Shown here: one piece after another, positions 43,472 through 52,552 of the stretch
How positions within the stretch are numbered: position 1 is the first letter of the stretch
Layout of the letters: each line of letters begins with the position of its first letter
NCBI RefSeq assembly: GCF_009905725.1
Contig: NZ_JAAAKV010000005.1
Span: forward strand, 124,001 to 188,000
DNA length: 64,000 nucleotides
Reading direction: 5' to 3'
Source of the DNA: Emticicia sp. CRIBPO
Lineage (GTDB): Bacteria; Bacteroidota; Bacteroidia; Cytophagales; Spirosomataceae
Notes under the pieces: model-generated
The model's database searches: none
Told to the model about the DNA's origin: nothing
What the model saw: only the letters and a program-made list of their open reading frames with translations
Translations under genes and position numbers: made by a program

Positions 43472-45025
43472 ATGTCTCAAAAGAAACAGAGCCTTGGCTA
43501 TATCATCGGGGCTTCATCCGTAGGAACACTCATTGAATGGTATGACTTTTATATTTTCGGAAGCCTGGCTACCATACTCGCCAGCAAATTTTTTCCCACA
43601 GACGACCCGACTGCCGGGTTTCTGAATACCTTAGCCACTTTTGCTGCAGGTTTTGTCGTCAGGCCATTCGGGGCATTGTTTTTCGGCCGGCTCGGCGATC
43701 TGATCGGCAGGAAATACACATTTATGGTCACCCTTATGCTGATGGGTGGGGCTACTTTTATGATCGGGCTTATCCCTGGTTATGAGACTATCGGGGCACT
43801 GGCTCCTATCCTGGTTTTGATTCTGCGGCTTTTGCAGGGACTTGCCCTTGGTGGCGAATATGGTGGGGCGGCAACCTATGTGGCAGAACATTCCCCTGCC
43901 GAAAGAAGAGGTTTCTGGACTTCCTGGATTCAAACCACTGCCACGGTCGGCCTTTTTGTTTCACTGGCGGTGATTATGCTGACCAAAAGCATGATGAGCA
44001 AAGAAACCTTTGACGACTGGGGGTGGAGGGTGCCTTTCTGGGTGTCTATCATCATGGTGTTTGTTTCTTTCCTGATACGTAGAAATATGTCGGAATCTCC
44101 CCTCTTCGAAAAAGCTAAAGCGGAAGGAAAAACGTCTGCGAATCCGTTGAAAGAGTCGTTTGCCAATAAACTGAATTTTAAATTCGTACTGCTCGCACTT
44201 TTCGGGGCTACCATGGGCCAGGGGGTCGTGTGGTATACCGGGCAGTTTTACGCACAGAATTTCCTGCTGAAAACCTGTAACCTGGATGACATCCAGGCCA
44301 ACAGCATCATGATGTGGGCCCTGATCCTGGGAACGCCGCTTTTTGTAGCATTTGGAGCTTTGTCTGATAAAATCGGCAGAAAAGGGATCATGCTAACCGG
44401 CATGTTGCTGGCTGTGATATGTTACCGCCCCATTTTTGACACCATTTATAACACGGTGGATGTCAGCCACAAAGAAATTGTTGCAGGTTCCGGACTTCCA
44501 GATGTCAAAAAAGAATTGGTTGCAGGAAGTTCCTCGGATTCGTTGATTGTGACCACCACGCAGAAGTCTTTTACGGATGGATCGAAATATCTGGAGGTAA
44601 AAAAGGAAACGATTTCAGAAAGTAAAATCATTCATTCAGAAGTAAAAAAGACCATCTGGATCAATAGTTCTGATAAATGGACGCTTATCGGCCTGGTTTT
44701 CTGCCTGATTGTTTTCGTGACGATGGCTTACGGACCTATTGCGGCTTTCCTGGTGGAAATGTTCCCGACAAAAATCAGGTATTCGTCTATGTCGCTGCCA
44801 TACCACATCGGAAATGGTGTTTTTGGTGGTCTGATGCCTGCGATCGCCACTTTTCTGGCGACACAGGCGAATGAAGCCAATAAGAAAGCAGAGGAATTAG
44901 GACAGGCTGCCGTTTTTGCAAAGCCTTATTTACAAGGATTATATTATCCGATGATTATCGCCGGGATCTGTTTTGTGATCGGCCTGATTTACATTGACGG
45001 TAAAGACAGAAGTATAGAAGATTAA
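43472..45025 (+). CDS. MFS transporter, metabolite:H+ symporter (MHS) type
   Basis: 517 residues, twelve predicted helices. MHS signatures: TLIEWYDFYIFG in helix 1, RPFGALFFGRLGDLIGRK after helix 2, and QGLALGGEYGGAATYVAEHSP. Between helices 9 and 10 (about residues 322-402) lies an extra ~80-residue soluble segment rich in Ser/Lys/Thr, placed on the periplasmic side by topology. It is the first gene of a tight operon with a small TM protein (10 bp), a NamZ-like muramidase (15 bp) and a Crp-type regulator (2 bp), so its substrate may be an amino-sugar or cell-wall fragment (inference). Confidence 0.88.
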   Translation: MSQKKQSLGYIIGASSVGTLIEWYDFYIFGSLATILASKFFPTDDPTAGFLNTLATFAAGFVVRPFGALFFGRLGDLIGRKYTFMVTLMLMGGATFMIGLIPGYETIGALAPILVLILRLLQGLALGGEYGGAATYVAEHSPAERRGFWTSWIQTTATVGLFVSLAVIMLTKSMMSKETFDDWGWRVPFWVSIIMVFVSFLIRRNMSESPLFEKAKAEGKTSANPLKESFANKLNFKFVLLALFGATMGQGVVWYTGQFYAQNFLLKTCNLDDIQANSIMMWALILGTPLFVAFGALSDKIGRKGIMLTGMLLAVICYRPIFDTIYNTVDVSHKEIVAGSGLPDVKKELVAGSSSDSLIVTTTQKSFTDGSKYLEVKKETISESKIIHSEVKKTIWINSSDKWTLIGLVFCLIVFVTMAYGPIAAFLVEMFPTKIRYSSMSLPYHIGNGVFGGLMPAIATFLATQANEANKKAEELGQAAVFAKPYLQGLYYPMIIAGICFVIGLIYIDGKDRSIED

Positions 45026-45035
45026 CATTAAAAAT

Positions 45036-45263
45036 ATGAATGCGATTAAAAAAATATTAGGTGTTTTATGGATACTGATCGGCTTGTATGCCGGTTATTA
45101 TCTGATCATTAATCAGGCCGTGCCGCTTTGGAAATCGGGAGGCAATGATCTTGTTCCGGCCATCATTTACAGCTTTATCCTGGCCCCGATCATTACGTTG
45201 GGAATGTCTGTATTTGGATTATATGCCATACAGGGGGAATTTTCGGCTAAAGAAAATGAATAA
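45036..45263 (+). CDS. Small two-TM membrane protein, MFS operon
   Basis: 75 residues with two hydrophobic helices (about 5-27 and 40-66) separated by a short polar loop KSGGNDLVPA, and an acidic tail AKENE. It lies 10 bases after the MFS gene and 15 before namZ, so it is translationally grouped with them. Probably an accessory subunit of the transporter. I do not recognise a characterised homologue. Confidence 0.75.
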   Translation: MNAIKKILGVLWILIGLYAGYYLIINQAVPLWKSGGNDLVPAIIYSFILAPIITLGMSVFGLYAIQGEFSAKENE

Positions 45264-45278
45264 TACAGTAAAGGAGTA

Positions 45279-46445
45279 ATGATATCGTTCGGAGCCGAGG
45301 AAATTATCCTTCAAAATCCTCTGTGGAAAAGCAAAAGGCTGGGATTGATGACCAATCATGCAGCTGTCACTTCTCATGGGAAACCGGTGAGGCAAGCCCT
45401 GGTTGAAGCAGGGTTTAACCTCACAAAGCTCTTTGCTCCGGAACATGGCTTGTTTACCACCGGAGCAGACGGAGCATTTATGGAGGACGATACGGATGAA
45501 CTGACTGGCTTGCCGGTTATCAGTCTTTATGGTCAGAAACTGGGACCTTCAACCGTCGATCTTCAGGATCTTGACATGGTTCTTTTTGATATTCCGGACA
45601 TCGGCACCCGCTTTTATACTTATTTGTGGACGATGACACACGTCCTTGAATCCTGTGGCAGAGCCGGCATTCCTCTCGTGATATTCGACAGACCCAATCC
45701 AATTTCCGGCGTAATGGACCTGGCGGAAGGCCCGGGTTTGGATGAGGACCACTGTTCCAGCTTTATTGGCCGCTGGGATATCCCGCTCAGGCATAGCTGT
45801 ACCATGGGCGAGCTTGCTTTTTATTTTAATGATAAAAAACAGATCAATGCAGAGCTTAAAGTAGCCAGGTGCAAGGGCTGGACAAGAGAAATGTTTCATC
45901 CTGACTGGGGGACTGATTTTGTGCCGGCCTCCCCGGCTATGAGAAGTTTTACCACAGCATTGTTATATCCCGGAACAGGGCTGCTTGAAGCCACCAATAT
46001 CAGTGAAGGAAGGGGTACAGATTCCGCATTCGTAAAATCGGGAGCTCCCTGGATAGATCCGGAATTGCTTTCTGAAAAACTAAAACAGCACCTTATTGGT
46101 ATGCATTTCAGGCAAACTGAATTTATACCGGAAGAAAGCAAATATGCGGGGGAGCTGTGCCGTGGAATAGAGTTCATTCCGGAAGGGAATGATGAAGTAA
46201 AAGCAGTATTCAACGGATTGATATTTATCAGGTGTATTAAAGATCTGTTTCCCGCTCATTTTGAGTGGAGACCATATCCTACGAATGTCAATCCAACCGG
46301 GAAACAACATCTTGATAAATTATTGGGTATATTTGATAGTGAAAAGTTGTTTGAATTGCCTTTTGAAGACTTTGTTGCAAGCATCTGCGAACTTACCCAA
46401 ACCAATCGCTGGAAAGAGGATGTAAAACCCTATTTGCTTTATTGA
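45279..46445 (+). CDS. NamZ-like exo-beta-N-acetylmuramidase (DUF1343)
   Basis: 388 residues. DUF1343/NamZ family motifs are visible: GLMTNHAAVTS, KLFAPEHGLF, VISLYGQKLGPS, MVLFDIPDIGTRFYTYLWTM, IFDRPNPI and SEGRGTDSAF and YPTNVNPTG. NamZ enzymes cleave terminal MurNAc from cell-wall sugars. Most homologues carry a signal peptide; this one has none, and an in-frame TAA at 45261 excludes an upstream leader. The product should be cytoplasmic, so substrate would have to be imported, fitting the MFS gene upstream. Confidence 0.88.
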   Translation: MISFGAEEIILQNPLWKSKRLGLMTNHAAVTSHGKPVRQALVEAGFNLTKLFAPEHGLFTTGADGAFMEDDTDELTGLPVISLYGQKLGPSTVDLQDLDMVLFDIPDIGTRFYTYLWTMTHVLESCGRAGIPLVIFDRPNPISGVMDLAEGPGLDEDHCSSFIGRWDIPLRHSCTMGELAFYFNDKKQINAELKVARCKGWTREMFHPDWGTDFVPASPAMRSFTTALLYPGTGLLEATNISEGRGTDSAFVKSGAPWIDPELLSEKLKQHLIGMHFRQTEFIPEESKYAGELCRGIEFIPEGNDEVKAVFNGLIFIRCIKDLFPAHFEWRPYPTNVNPTGKQHLDKLLGIFDSEKLFELPFEDFVASICELTQTNRWKEDVKPYLLY

Positions 46446-46447
46446 CC

Positions 46448-47014
46448 ATGAAAGAGGATCTCTTTAATCATTTTGCACAATACATAAAGCTTAGCGATAA
46501 GCTTAAAGATGAACTGAGCAACAGGGTGACGTTCCAGAGTTTCAGGAGAGGAGAAATGGTTCATGATGCCGACCAGATTTGTACCACCAGTTATTTTGTT
46601 ACGAAAGGGTTGCTGCGGACCTACTTTTTAAAGGACGGTAAAGAAATATGCGAGTACTTCAGTGCTGAAAATGAATGGGTGAATTCTCCGAGAAGTTTTA
46701 TGCAGAGGAAAAAAGACATCTATTATATTGATACCCTGGAGCCTACAGAGGCTTTTTGTTTAAATGTAAATGACCTGGTCTATTTATTTGAGCATTTTCC
46801 TGAAATGGAACGCTACTCAAGACTTTCCATGGGACATTTATTCGGCCACCTTATTGAACGCATCACTTCTTTGAGATTCACAACCGCCAGAGAAAAATAC
46901 GACCACTTCTGTATCGTTTACCGGGATATCTATAACCGTCTGCCGCTGGGAATGATTGCCTCTTATCTCGGAATCGCCCAGGAAACACTCAGCCGGATCC
47001 GGTCTGAAAAGTAA
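46448..47014 (+). CDS. Crp/Fnr-family transcriptional regulator
   Basis: 188 residues from the ATG at 46448 (a TTG start 6 bases earlier overlaps the namZ stop). N-terminal cyclic-nucleotide-binding fold (FRRGEMVHDADQICTTSYFV, YFSAENEWVNSPRSF) and a C-terminal helix-turn-helix (GMIASYLGIAQETLSRIRSE). Few residues of a cyclic-AMP pocket are kept, so the effector is probably different. It ends the MFS-TM-NamZ operon and likely controls it. Confidence 0.85.
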   Translation: MKEDLFNHFAQYIKLSDKLKDELSNRVTFQSFRRGEMVHDADQICTTSYFVTKGLLRTYFLKDGKEICEYFSAENEWVNSPRSFMQRKKDIYYIDTLEPTEAFCLNVNDLVYLFEHFPEMERYSRLSMGHLFGHLIERITSLRFTTAREKYDHFCIVYRDIYNRLPLGMIASYLGIAQETLSRIRSEK

Positions 47015-47115
47015 TTTTTCTGGATGTTGTCTTTTAATTAAAAATGAAGTTCACAGATTAAAAGAGCTATTTTTGAGAACATTAAGATGACAAAGCGAAA
47101 CATTCAAAATATACA

Positions 47116-47538
47116 ATGAGATTCACAGTGCTTTTCCTCCTGGTTTTTAGTTTATTTTCCTGCGGCGATAAAGATCAGAAACCTACTGACCAGCTTCAAA
47201 ACGGCACCTGGAAAGCCGCTATGAAAGATGGTAACCCCTCCAGCAATCCTACAGGTTCGTCGTCAGTAGTTTATTATGCGTGGGATTTATGTCAGCAGGA
47301 TGATATTTATACCTTTAAAAATGGGAAACGGTATATTGATAAAGGAGTTGTGAGCTGTGGCATAGCCGAGCAGGCGTCTGAAGTAAATTATCAATACAAT
47401 CCGCAAAATCAAAAGCTGGTCATTGGAGAAACCAGTTTTGATGTAGCTGAACTGAATGAGAACCGCCTGAAATATTATGTCAAAACACCTGGTCCGGGAG
47501 GCTCTTCCTTTTTGATTTTTATTTTTGAGAAGAAGTGA
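47116..47538 (+). CDS. Lipocalin-like small lipoprotein, unknown function
   Basis: 140 residues. The N-terminus MRFTVLFLLVFSLFSC ends in a lipobox Cys at residue 16. The mature part has a NGTWKAA start followed by alternating strands (SSVVYYAWDLC, DIYTFKNGKRYI) and ends SSFLIFIFEKK, as in lipocalin-like or META-type small domains. C54-type and C78-type cysteines may pair. No characterised homologue recognised. Confidence 0.65.
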   Translation: MRFTVLFLLVFSLFSCGDKDQKPTDQLQNGTWKAAMKDGNPSSNPTGSSSVVYYAWDLCQQDDIYTFKNGKRYIDKGVVSCGIAEQASEVNYQYNPQNQKLVIGETSFDVAELNENRLKYYVKTPGPGGSSFLIFIFEKK

Positions 47539-47676
47539 TGCAGTCAATTTTTTCTGCTGAAATACTGTCATTGGAAAAAACACGGTTGTTTTTTGAAAAC
47601 CCGGTGAATTTAATGCCGGATTCTTAAGCCCAAAACATTCTCTCCCAAACCCTGCCCATCATCCAAAGCTTTTTTT

Positions 47677-47684
47677 TACCTTTG
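47677..47684 (+). promoter_or_regulatory. Bacteroidota -7 element for exonuclease gene
   Basis: TACCTTTG fits TANNTTTG, 48 bases before the exonuclease start codon. Confidence 0.45.
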
Positions 47685-47732
47685 CCATCGGATTAAACGC
47701 TTTGTCAACTTCATTACCTAACAGCAGCTCCG

Positions 47733-48551
47733 ATGATGACTCATTCTCTGAAACTGAAAAAACCTGTGGCTTTTATTGACCTCGAAACTACGGGCATCAA
47801 TGTGTCACGCGACAGAATCGTTGAGATTTGTATTGCCAAAGCGAAAATCGACGGGACTGTAGAGGTAAAGACGAAAAGGATAAATCCGGAAATGCCCATT
47901 CCCCTTGAGTCAAGTCTTATCCATGGTATTTATGACGAAGACGTAAAAGATGAGCCGACTTTCAGACAGGTAGCCAAATCGATGGCCCAGTTTCTTGAAG
48001 GTTGCGATCTTGCCGGTTTCAATAGCAACCGCTTTGATGTACCCATGCTCGTTGAAGAGTTTTTAAGGGTTGATACCAGCATATTTGAGGTTAAAAACCG
48101 TAAACTGATAGATGCACAAAGGATTTTCCATATGATGGAACCCCGTACCTTGTCGGCCGCCTATAAATTCTATTGTAATAAATCGCTTGAAAACGCCCAC
48201 AGTGCGGAAGCCGATACCCTGGCAACCCTGGAAGTGCTTTGTGCCCAGGTGGAAAAGTACGAGGGTGTTAAACTCAAAAACGAGGCAGGAGAAGAATACG
48301 AGCCGATTAAAAATGACATGGAAACCCTTCATGGTCTTACTTCCAGCCAGATTGTCGACTTTGCCCAAAGAATGGCCGTCAATAAGAGCGGAGAAATCGT
48401 TTTCAATTTTGGAAAAAATGCCGGTAAAAAAGTCACCGACGTGTTGAAAAAAGAGCCTCAGTATTATGACTGGATCATTAATAATGATTTTCCGCTCGAC
48501 ACCAAAAGAAAACTGACCGAGATCAAGCTCAAGATGATGAATGAGAAATAA
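47733..48551 (+). CDS. DnaQ-like 3'-5' exonuclease (DEDD family)
   Basis: 272 residues. ExoI motif with D16 and E18 in FIDLETTG, ExoII Asp in FNSNRFDVP, and ExoIII HSAEADTLATLEV with His and Asp: a DEDDh exonuclease. The C-terminal third (about 200-272) is a small alpha/beta tail that carries the FNFGKNAGKKVTDVLK block. It may be a free-standing proofreading or repair enzyme rather than the Pol III epsilon subunit. It is upstream of nuoK, but a separate promoter starts nuoKLMN. Confidence 0.85.
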   Translation: MMTHSLKLKKPVAFIDLETTGINVSRDRIVEICIAKAKIDGTVEVKTKRINPEMPIPLESSLIHGIYDEDVKDEPTFRQVAKSMAQFLEGCDLAGFNSNRFDVPMLVEEFLRVDTSIFEVKNRKLIDAQRIFHMMEPRTLSAAYKFYCNKSLENAHSAEADTLATLEVLCAQVEKYEGVKLKNEAGEEYEPIKNDMETLHGLTSSQIVDFAQRMAVNKSGEIVFNFGKNAGKKVTDVLKKEPQYYDWIINNDFPLDTKRKLTEIKLKMMNEK

Positions 48552-48638
48552 GGTGGTTTAATTCCGGAGGTCTTGCCGTTTTTAGCCTCCTGATATGTAA
48601 TTTAAAATGTTTCTAAGGAATAATTAGTTTAAATCTCT

Positions 48639-48646
48639 TAATTTTG
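48639..48646 (+). promoter_or_regulatory. Bacteroidota -7 element for nuoKLMN
   Basis: TAATTTTG fits TANNTTTG, 22 bases before the nuoK start codon; supports transcription of nuoK-N as its own unit. Confidence 0.55.
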
Positions 48647-48668
48647 CCAAAATTTCATTTTTACAAGA

Positions 48669-49016
48669 ATGTTTCAAAACGCTGTCATGTCAGAAATACC
48701 GGAGGTAATTAAGCAAATTCCCCTGATAAACTATGTGCTGCTGGCCACTATGCTCTTTATTATCGGGATAGTTGGTGTGCTCATACGTCGCAATGCGATC
48801 ATTGTTTTTATGTCAATTGAGCTTATGCTTAACGCTGTCAATGTCCTTTTGATAGCTTTTTCGGCTTACAGGTCTGATCCGCACGGACAGGTTTTTGTAT
48901 TTTTCATCATGGCCGTGGCTGCTGCTGAGGTTGCTGTTGGTTTGGCCATCATTGTGATGATCTATCGTAACATCAGGACCATAGACATCAGTTTACTAGA
49001 TAAATTAAGAGGATAA
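48669..49016 (+). CDS. nuoK: NADH-quinone oxidoreductase subunit K
   Basis: 115 residues, three transmembrane helices. The conserved glutamates of the proton path are visible in [12 protein letters not shown] (helix 2) and [11 protein letters not shown] (helix 3). An in-frame second ATG (MSEIPEV) 18 bases later is a possible alternative start. First gene of a nuoK-L-M-N cluster of complex I membrane-arm subunits; nuoA-J are not immediately upstream, which differs from the complete nuo operons of many relatives. Confidence 0.94.
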   Translation: MFQNAVMSEIPEVIKQIPLINYVLLATMLFIIGIVGVLIRRNAIIVFMSIELMLNAVNVLLIAFSAYRSDPHGQVFVFFIMAVAAAEVAVGLAIIVMIYRNIRTIDISLLDKLRG

Positions 49017-49056
49017 AACTTCATACTTACCGAAATCAAAATAATTCGTTTTAGTT

Positions 49057-51009
49057 ATGTCAATACTTACTCTAATTCCCCTTTTTCCGCTGATTGGTTT
49101 TCTGATTAATGGATTAGGGTTTAGAAAAATACCGAAAAGCCTTGTAGCCCCGATTGGTATAGGTGCTTCCCTGCTTTCATTTATTGCGGTAGTGATCGTT
49201 TATTTGAATTTCAAAGAAAATCCGCATGTCATTGTTGAGCAGGTTTTTGACTGGTTTGTTGTCGGCGACTTTAAAGTAAGCCTTTCTTTCCAGCTGGATC
49301 AGCTTTCAATCATCATGTTGTTTATCATCACCGGTGTCGGAACTTTGATTCACCTGTATTCTGCCGGATACATGAGCCATGATGAAGGTTATGGAAAATT
49401 CTTCGCCTATCTGAATCTCTTCCTTTTTGCCATGCTTTTATTGGTAATGGGTTCCAATTACCTGGTTATGTTCATCGGATGGGAAGGCGTGGGACTTTGT
49501 TCTTACCTGCTGATCGGATTCTGGAACAAGAACCCTGACTACGGCAACGCTGCCCGTAAGGCATTTATCATGAACCGTGTCGGTGACCTTGGATTCCTGA
49601 TCGGTATTTTCCTTATTATTCAGAATTTCGGAACGTTAGAATACCTTGAAGTTTTCGAAAAAGCCAAATCTTTCGAGTCAGGAAGCGGTATCATAGTGGC
49701 CATTACTGTGTTCCTTTTTGTAGGAGCTATGGGTAAATCAGCTCAGATTCCGTTGTTTACCTGGTTACCAGATGCGATGGCGGGTCCGACCCCGGTTTCA
49801 GCCCTGATTCACGCCGCTACCATGGTTACCTCGGGTATTTATATGATTGTCAGATCTAATGTATTGTTTACATTGGCTCCTGCCACGCTTGAATTTGTCG
49901 CCTGGATAGGATTGGCAACGGCTTTACTCGGTGCTACCATCGGTTTGTTTCAGAATGATATTAAGAAAGTACTGGCTTATTCAACAGTATCTCAGTTAGG
50001 TTATATGTTTTTGGGCCTCGGTGTAATGGCCTATACTTCGGGATTCTTCCATGTGATCACCCACGCTTTCTTTAAAGCCCTTTTGTTCCTTGGTGCGGGT
50101 AGCGTCATTCACGCTATGAGCAACGAACAGGACATCAGGAAAATGGGAGGTCTTTGGTCAAAAATAAAGATCACCGCCATTACCTTCCTGATAGGTACTA
50201 TCGCGATATCGGGTATTCCTCCTTTTGCCGGATTTTTCTCTAAAGATGAAATATTTGCTCATGTGTATACCCACAGCAAACTGATGTGGGCACTGGCTCT
50301 GTTAGGTTCTTTCATGACAGCATTTTATATGTTCAGATTGTTTTTCCTGACCTTTACCGGTAGTTTCAGAGGAACAGACGACCAGGAACATCACCTGCAC
50401 GAATCGCCTTCCAGCATGACCATTCCCCTGATAGTCCTTGCTGTACTTTCGATAGTGGGTGGTTTTATCGGTTTCCCTGAAGTATTCCATTTACCTCATG
50501 GTTTAGCGACCTTCCTTGAACCGGTTTACGAAGGATCGAAAGCTGTTCTTCCGACTTTCGGAGAAGTGCATCTGGATCACAACACCGAGTGGCTTCTTAT
50601 GGGAGTATCTGTGGCAGTGGCGGCAGCGGCCATTTTACTGGCTTATTCTATTTATGGAAGAGGAAAAGGAATTCCTGCAGAAGACAGCGAGATCGGCGGA
50701 CTGAAAAATGTGGTTTATCAGAAATATTACATCGACGAAATCTATACGGCGATTTTCATCAAACCGGTGTTGGCCTTTTCGTCCTTTCTGGGAAATATTT
50801 TTGATACTAAAATATTAGACGGCCTGGTTGATGGTGTAGGAAAACTGGTCAACTGGTTAAGTAAGTATGTCAGAAGAATCCAGACCGGAAGTATTGCATT
50901 CTATTTATTCTTGATGACATTTTGTATTGTTTTAATACTGGCTTTCAATCTGTATCCCTTTTTAATGGAAGCAGCAGCGAAACCGGAAATTCAAATACCG
51001 GGAAAATAA
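49057..51009 (+). CDS. nuoL: NADH-quinone oxidoreductase subunit L
   Basis: 650 residues, about 15 helices. The antiporter-like subunit motifs are clear: WEGVGLCSYLLIGFW with the key Glu, GKSAQIPLFTWLPDAMAGPTPVSALIHAATMV with Lys and His, and a long C-terminal amphipathic helix region (about 560-640) typical of NuoL. It pumps protons in respiratory complex I. Length fits the family. Confidence 0.97.
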   Translation: MSILTLIPLFPLIGFLINGLGFRKIPKSLVAPIGIGASLLSFIAVVIVYLNFKENPHVIVEQVFDWFVVGDFKVSLSFQLDQLSIIMLFIITGVGTLIHLYSAGYMSHDEGYGKFFAYLNLFLFAMLLLVMGSNYLVMFIGWEGVGLCSYLLIGFWNKNPDYGNAARKAFIMNRVGDLGFLIGIFLIIQNFGTLEYLEVFEKAKSFESGSGIIVAITVFLFVGAMGKSAQIPLFTWLPDAMAGPTPVSALIHAATMVTSGIYMIVRSNVLFTLAPATLEFVAWIGLATALLGATIGLFQNDIKKVLAYSTVSQLGYMFLGLGVMAYTSGFFHVITHAFFKALLFLGAGSVIHAMSNEQDIRKMGGLWSKIKITAITFLIGTIAISGIPPFAGFFSKDEIFAHVYTHSKLMWALALLGSFMTAFYMFRLFFLTFTGSFRGTDDQEHHLHESPSSMTIPLIVLAVLSIVGGFIGFPEVFHLPHGLATFLEPVYEGSKAVLPTFGEVHLDHNTEWLLMGVSVAVAAAAILLAYSIYGRGKGIPAEDSEIGGLKNVVYQKYYIDEIYTAIFIKPVLAFSSFLGNIFDTKILDGLVDGVGKLVNWLSKYVRRIQTGSIAFYLFLMTFCIVLILAFNLYPFLMEAAAKPEIQIPGK

Positions 51010-51040
51010 TTTATTTATTCAAAATTAGCAAACTGCTTAT

Positions 51041-52489
51041 ATGATAACGCTTTTACTGATTTTATTGCCTTTGATCGGAGCATTCTTATTACTTTTTTTA
51101 AAGGGCAGGCCTCAGAGTTTTACTAAAAATGTAGCCCTCGTTCTGGCCCTGTCGGAGTTTTTGATATTTATCTATGCGGCTTGTGGTTTTGCCAAAAACA
51201 AAGGCCAGCTTCTTTTTTCTGCCGATTGGGTGAAAGAACTGGGAATTAAGTTTCAGGTAAACCTGGATGGCATCAGCCTGCTGATGGTCGGACTTACTTC
51301 ATTCCTGATACCCTTGGTTATCCTTTCATCTTACAGGGTCGCTTACAAAAACGCCTCAGTATTATATGCACTGATCCTGTTTACACAATCGGCTTTGGTC
51401 GGTGTTTTTGCAGCAGACGATATCTTCTTGTTTTATTTTTGCTTTGAAGCGGCTTTGATTCCTGTTTATTTCCTTGCTACCTACTGGGGCGGGGAAAGAG
51501 GTCCGAAGATCACATTCAAAATGTTTGTTTACACCATGTTTGGAAGTTTACTGATGCTGGTGGCTTTTGTTACATTATATATGAGAGGACAAACTGCCGA
51601 CATTGCGGCCCTTAAACAAACGGCAGTGCTTTTACCTCCGGCTCTTCAGCATCTTTTATTCGGAGCTTTTTTTATAGCATTTGCGATTAAAATGCCCGTT
51701 TTTCCTTTTCATACCTGGCAACCGGATGCTTATACAGAATCACCGACACCTGCTACCATGCTTTTGTCAGGGTTGCTTTCAAAAATGGGCGTATTCGGTT
51801 TAATCAGAATACTTCTTCCATTGTCTCCTGCAGGATTTAAAGATTATGCTACCATAGCTATAGTACTTTCTCTGATTGGTCTTGTGTACGGTTCGATCAT
51901 TGCGATCAGACAAAATAACATCAAGCGGATGATTGCTTATTCGTCTTTCGCTCACATGGGTCTGATGTCTGCGGGTGTATTTACCGGAAACCTTTCAGGA
52001 ATTCAGGGAGCCATTTTGCAGATGCTTGCTCACGGGATCAATGCTGTCGGTTTATTTTTTATACTTAAGATCATATATGACAGAACCGGGAGGAGAGACC
52101 TTCCTTCTTTAGGCGGGATTACTCAGAAAGCACCTGTTTTGTCTGTATTATTTATGATCATCCTTTTGGGTAGTGTGGCTTTACCGCTTACCAACGGCTT
52201 TATCGGTGAGTTCCTGTTATTGAAAGGTGTTTTTGATTTCAATCCTTATTTCGGAGCATTTGCCGGTCTGACCATCATTTTGGGAGCTGTGTATATGTTA
52301 AGGCTGATGCAGAGATCTATGTTTGGGAATATTACCCATAACACAGAGAACTTCACGGACCTTAAAACCAGTGAAGTCCTGGTGCTGGCTCCGATCGCAG
52401 CAGCGGTGATCCTGATGGGTGTTTTTCCAAACTTTTTCCTGAAAATTAGTGAGCCGGTTGTTCTCAACCTGCTTCAGTTAGCTAAATAA
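51041..52489 (+). CDS. nuoM: NADH-quinone oxidoreductase subunit M
   Basis: 482 residues, about 14 helices. Key residues: Glu in FYFCFEAALIPVYFLATYWGG and Lys in FAIKMPVFPFHTWQPDAYTE, plus the conserved His in SFAHMGLMSAG. Third gene of the nuo cluster, 31 bases after nuoL. Paralogous to NuoL and NuoN and, like them, forms a proton channel. Confidence 0.97.
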   Translation: MITLLLILLPLIGAFLLLFLKGRPQSFTKNVALVLALSEFLIFIYAACGFAKNKGQLLFSADWVKELGIKFQVNLDGISLLMVGLTSFLIPLVILSSYRVAYKNASVLYALILFTQSALVGVFAADDIFLFYFCFEAALIPVYFLATYWGGERGPKITFKMFVYTMFGSLLMLVAFVTLYMRGQTADIAALKQTAVLLPPALQHLLFGAFFIAFAIKMPVFPFHTWQPDAYTESPTPATMLLSGLLSKMGVFGLIRILLPLSPAGFKDYATIAIVLSLIGLVYGSIIAIRQNNIKRMIAYSSFAHMGLMSAGVFTGNLSGIQGAILQMLAHGINAVGLFFILKIIYDRTGRRDLPSLGGITQKAPVLSVLFMIILLGSVALPLTNGFIGEFLLLKGVFDFNPYFGAFAGLTIILGAVYMLRLMQRSMFGNITHNTENFTDLKTSEVLVLAPIAAAVILMGVFPNFFLKISEPVVLNLLQLAK

Positions 52490-52552
52490 AAAGAACATTA
52501 AATTTTCTGAAAGGGCTTTTCCTTAGGAGAATCAAGATAAATTTTAATCTTT

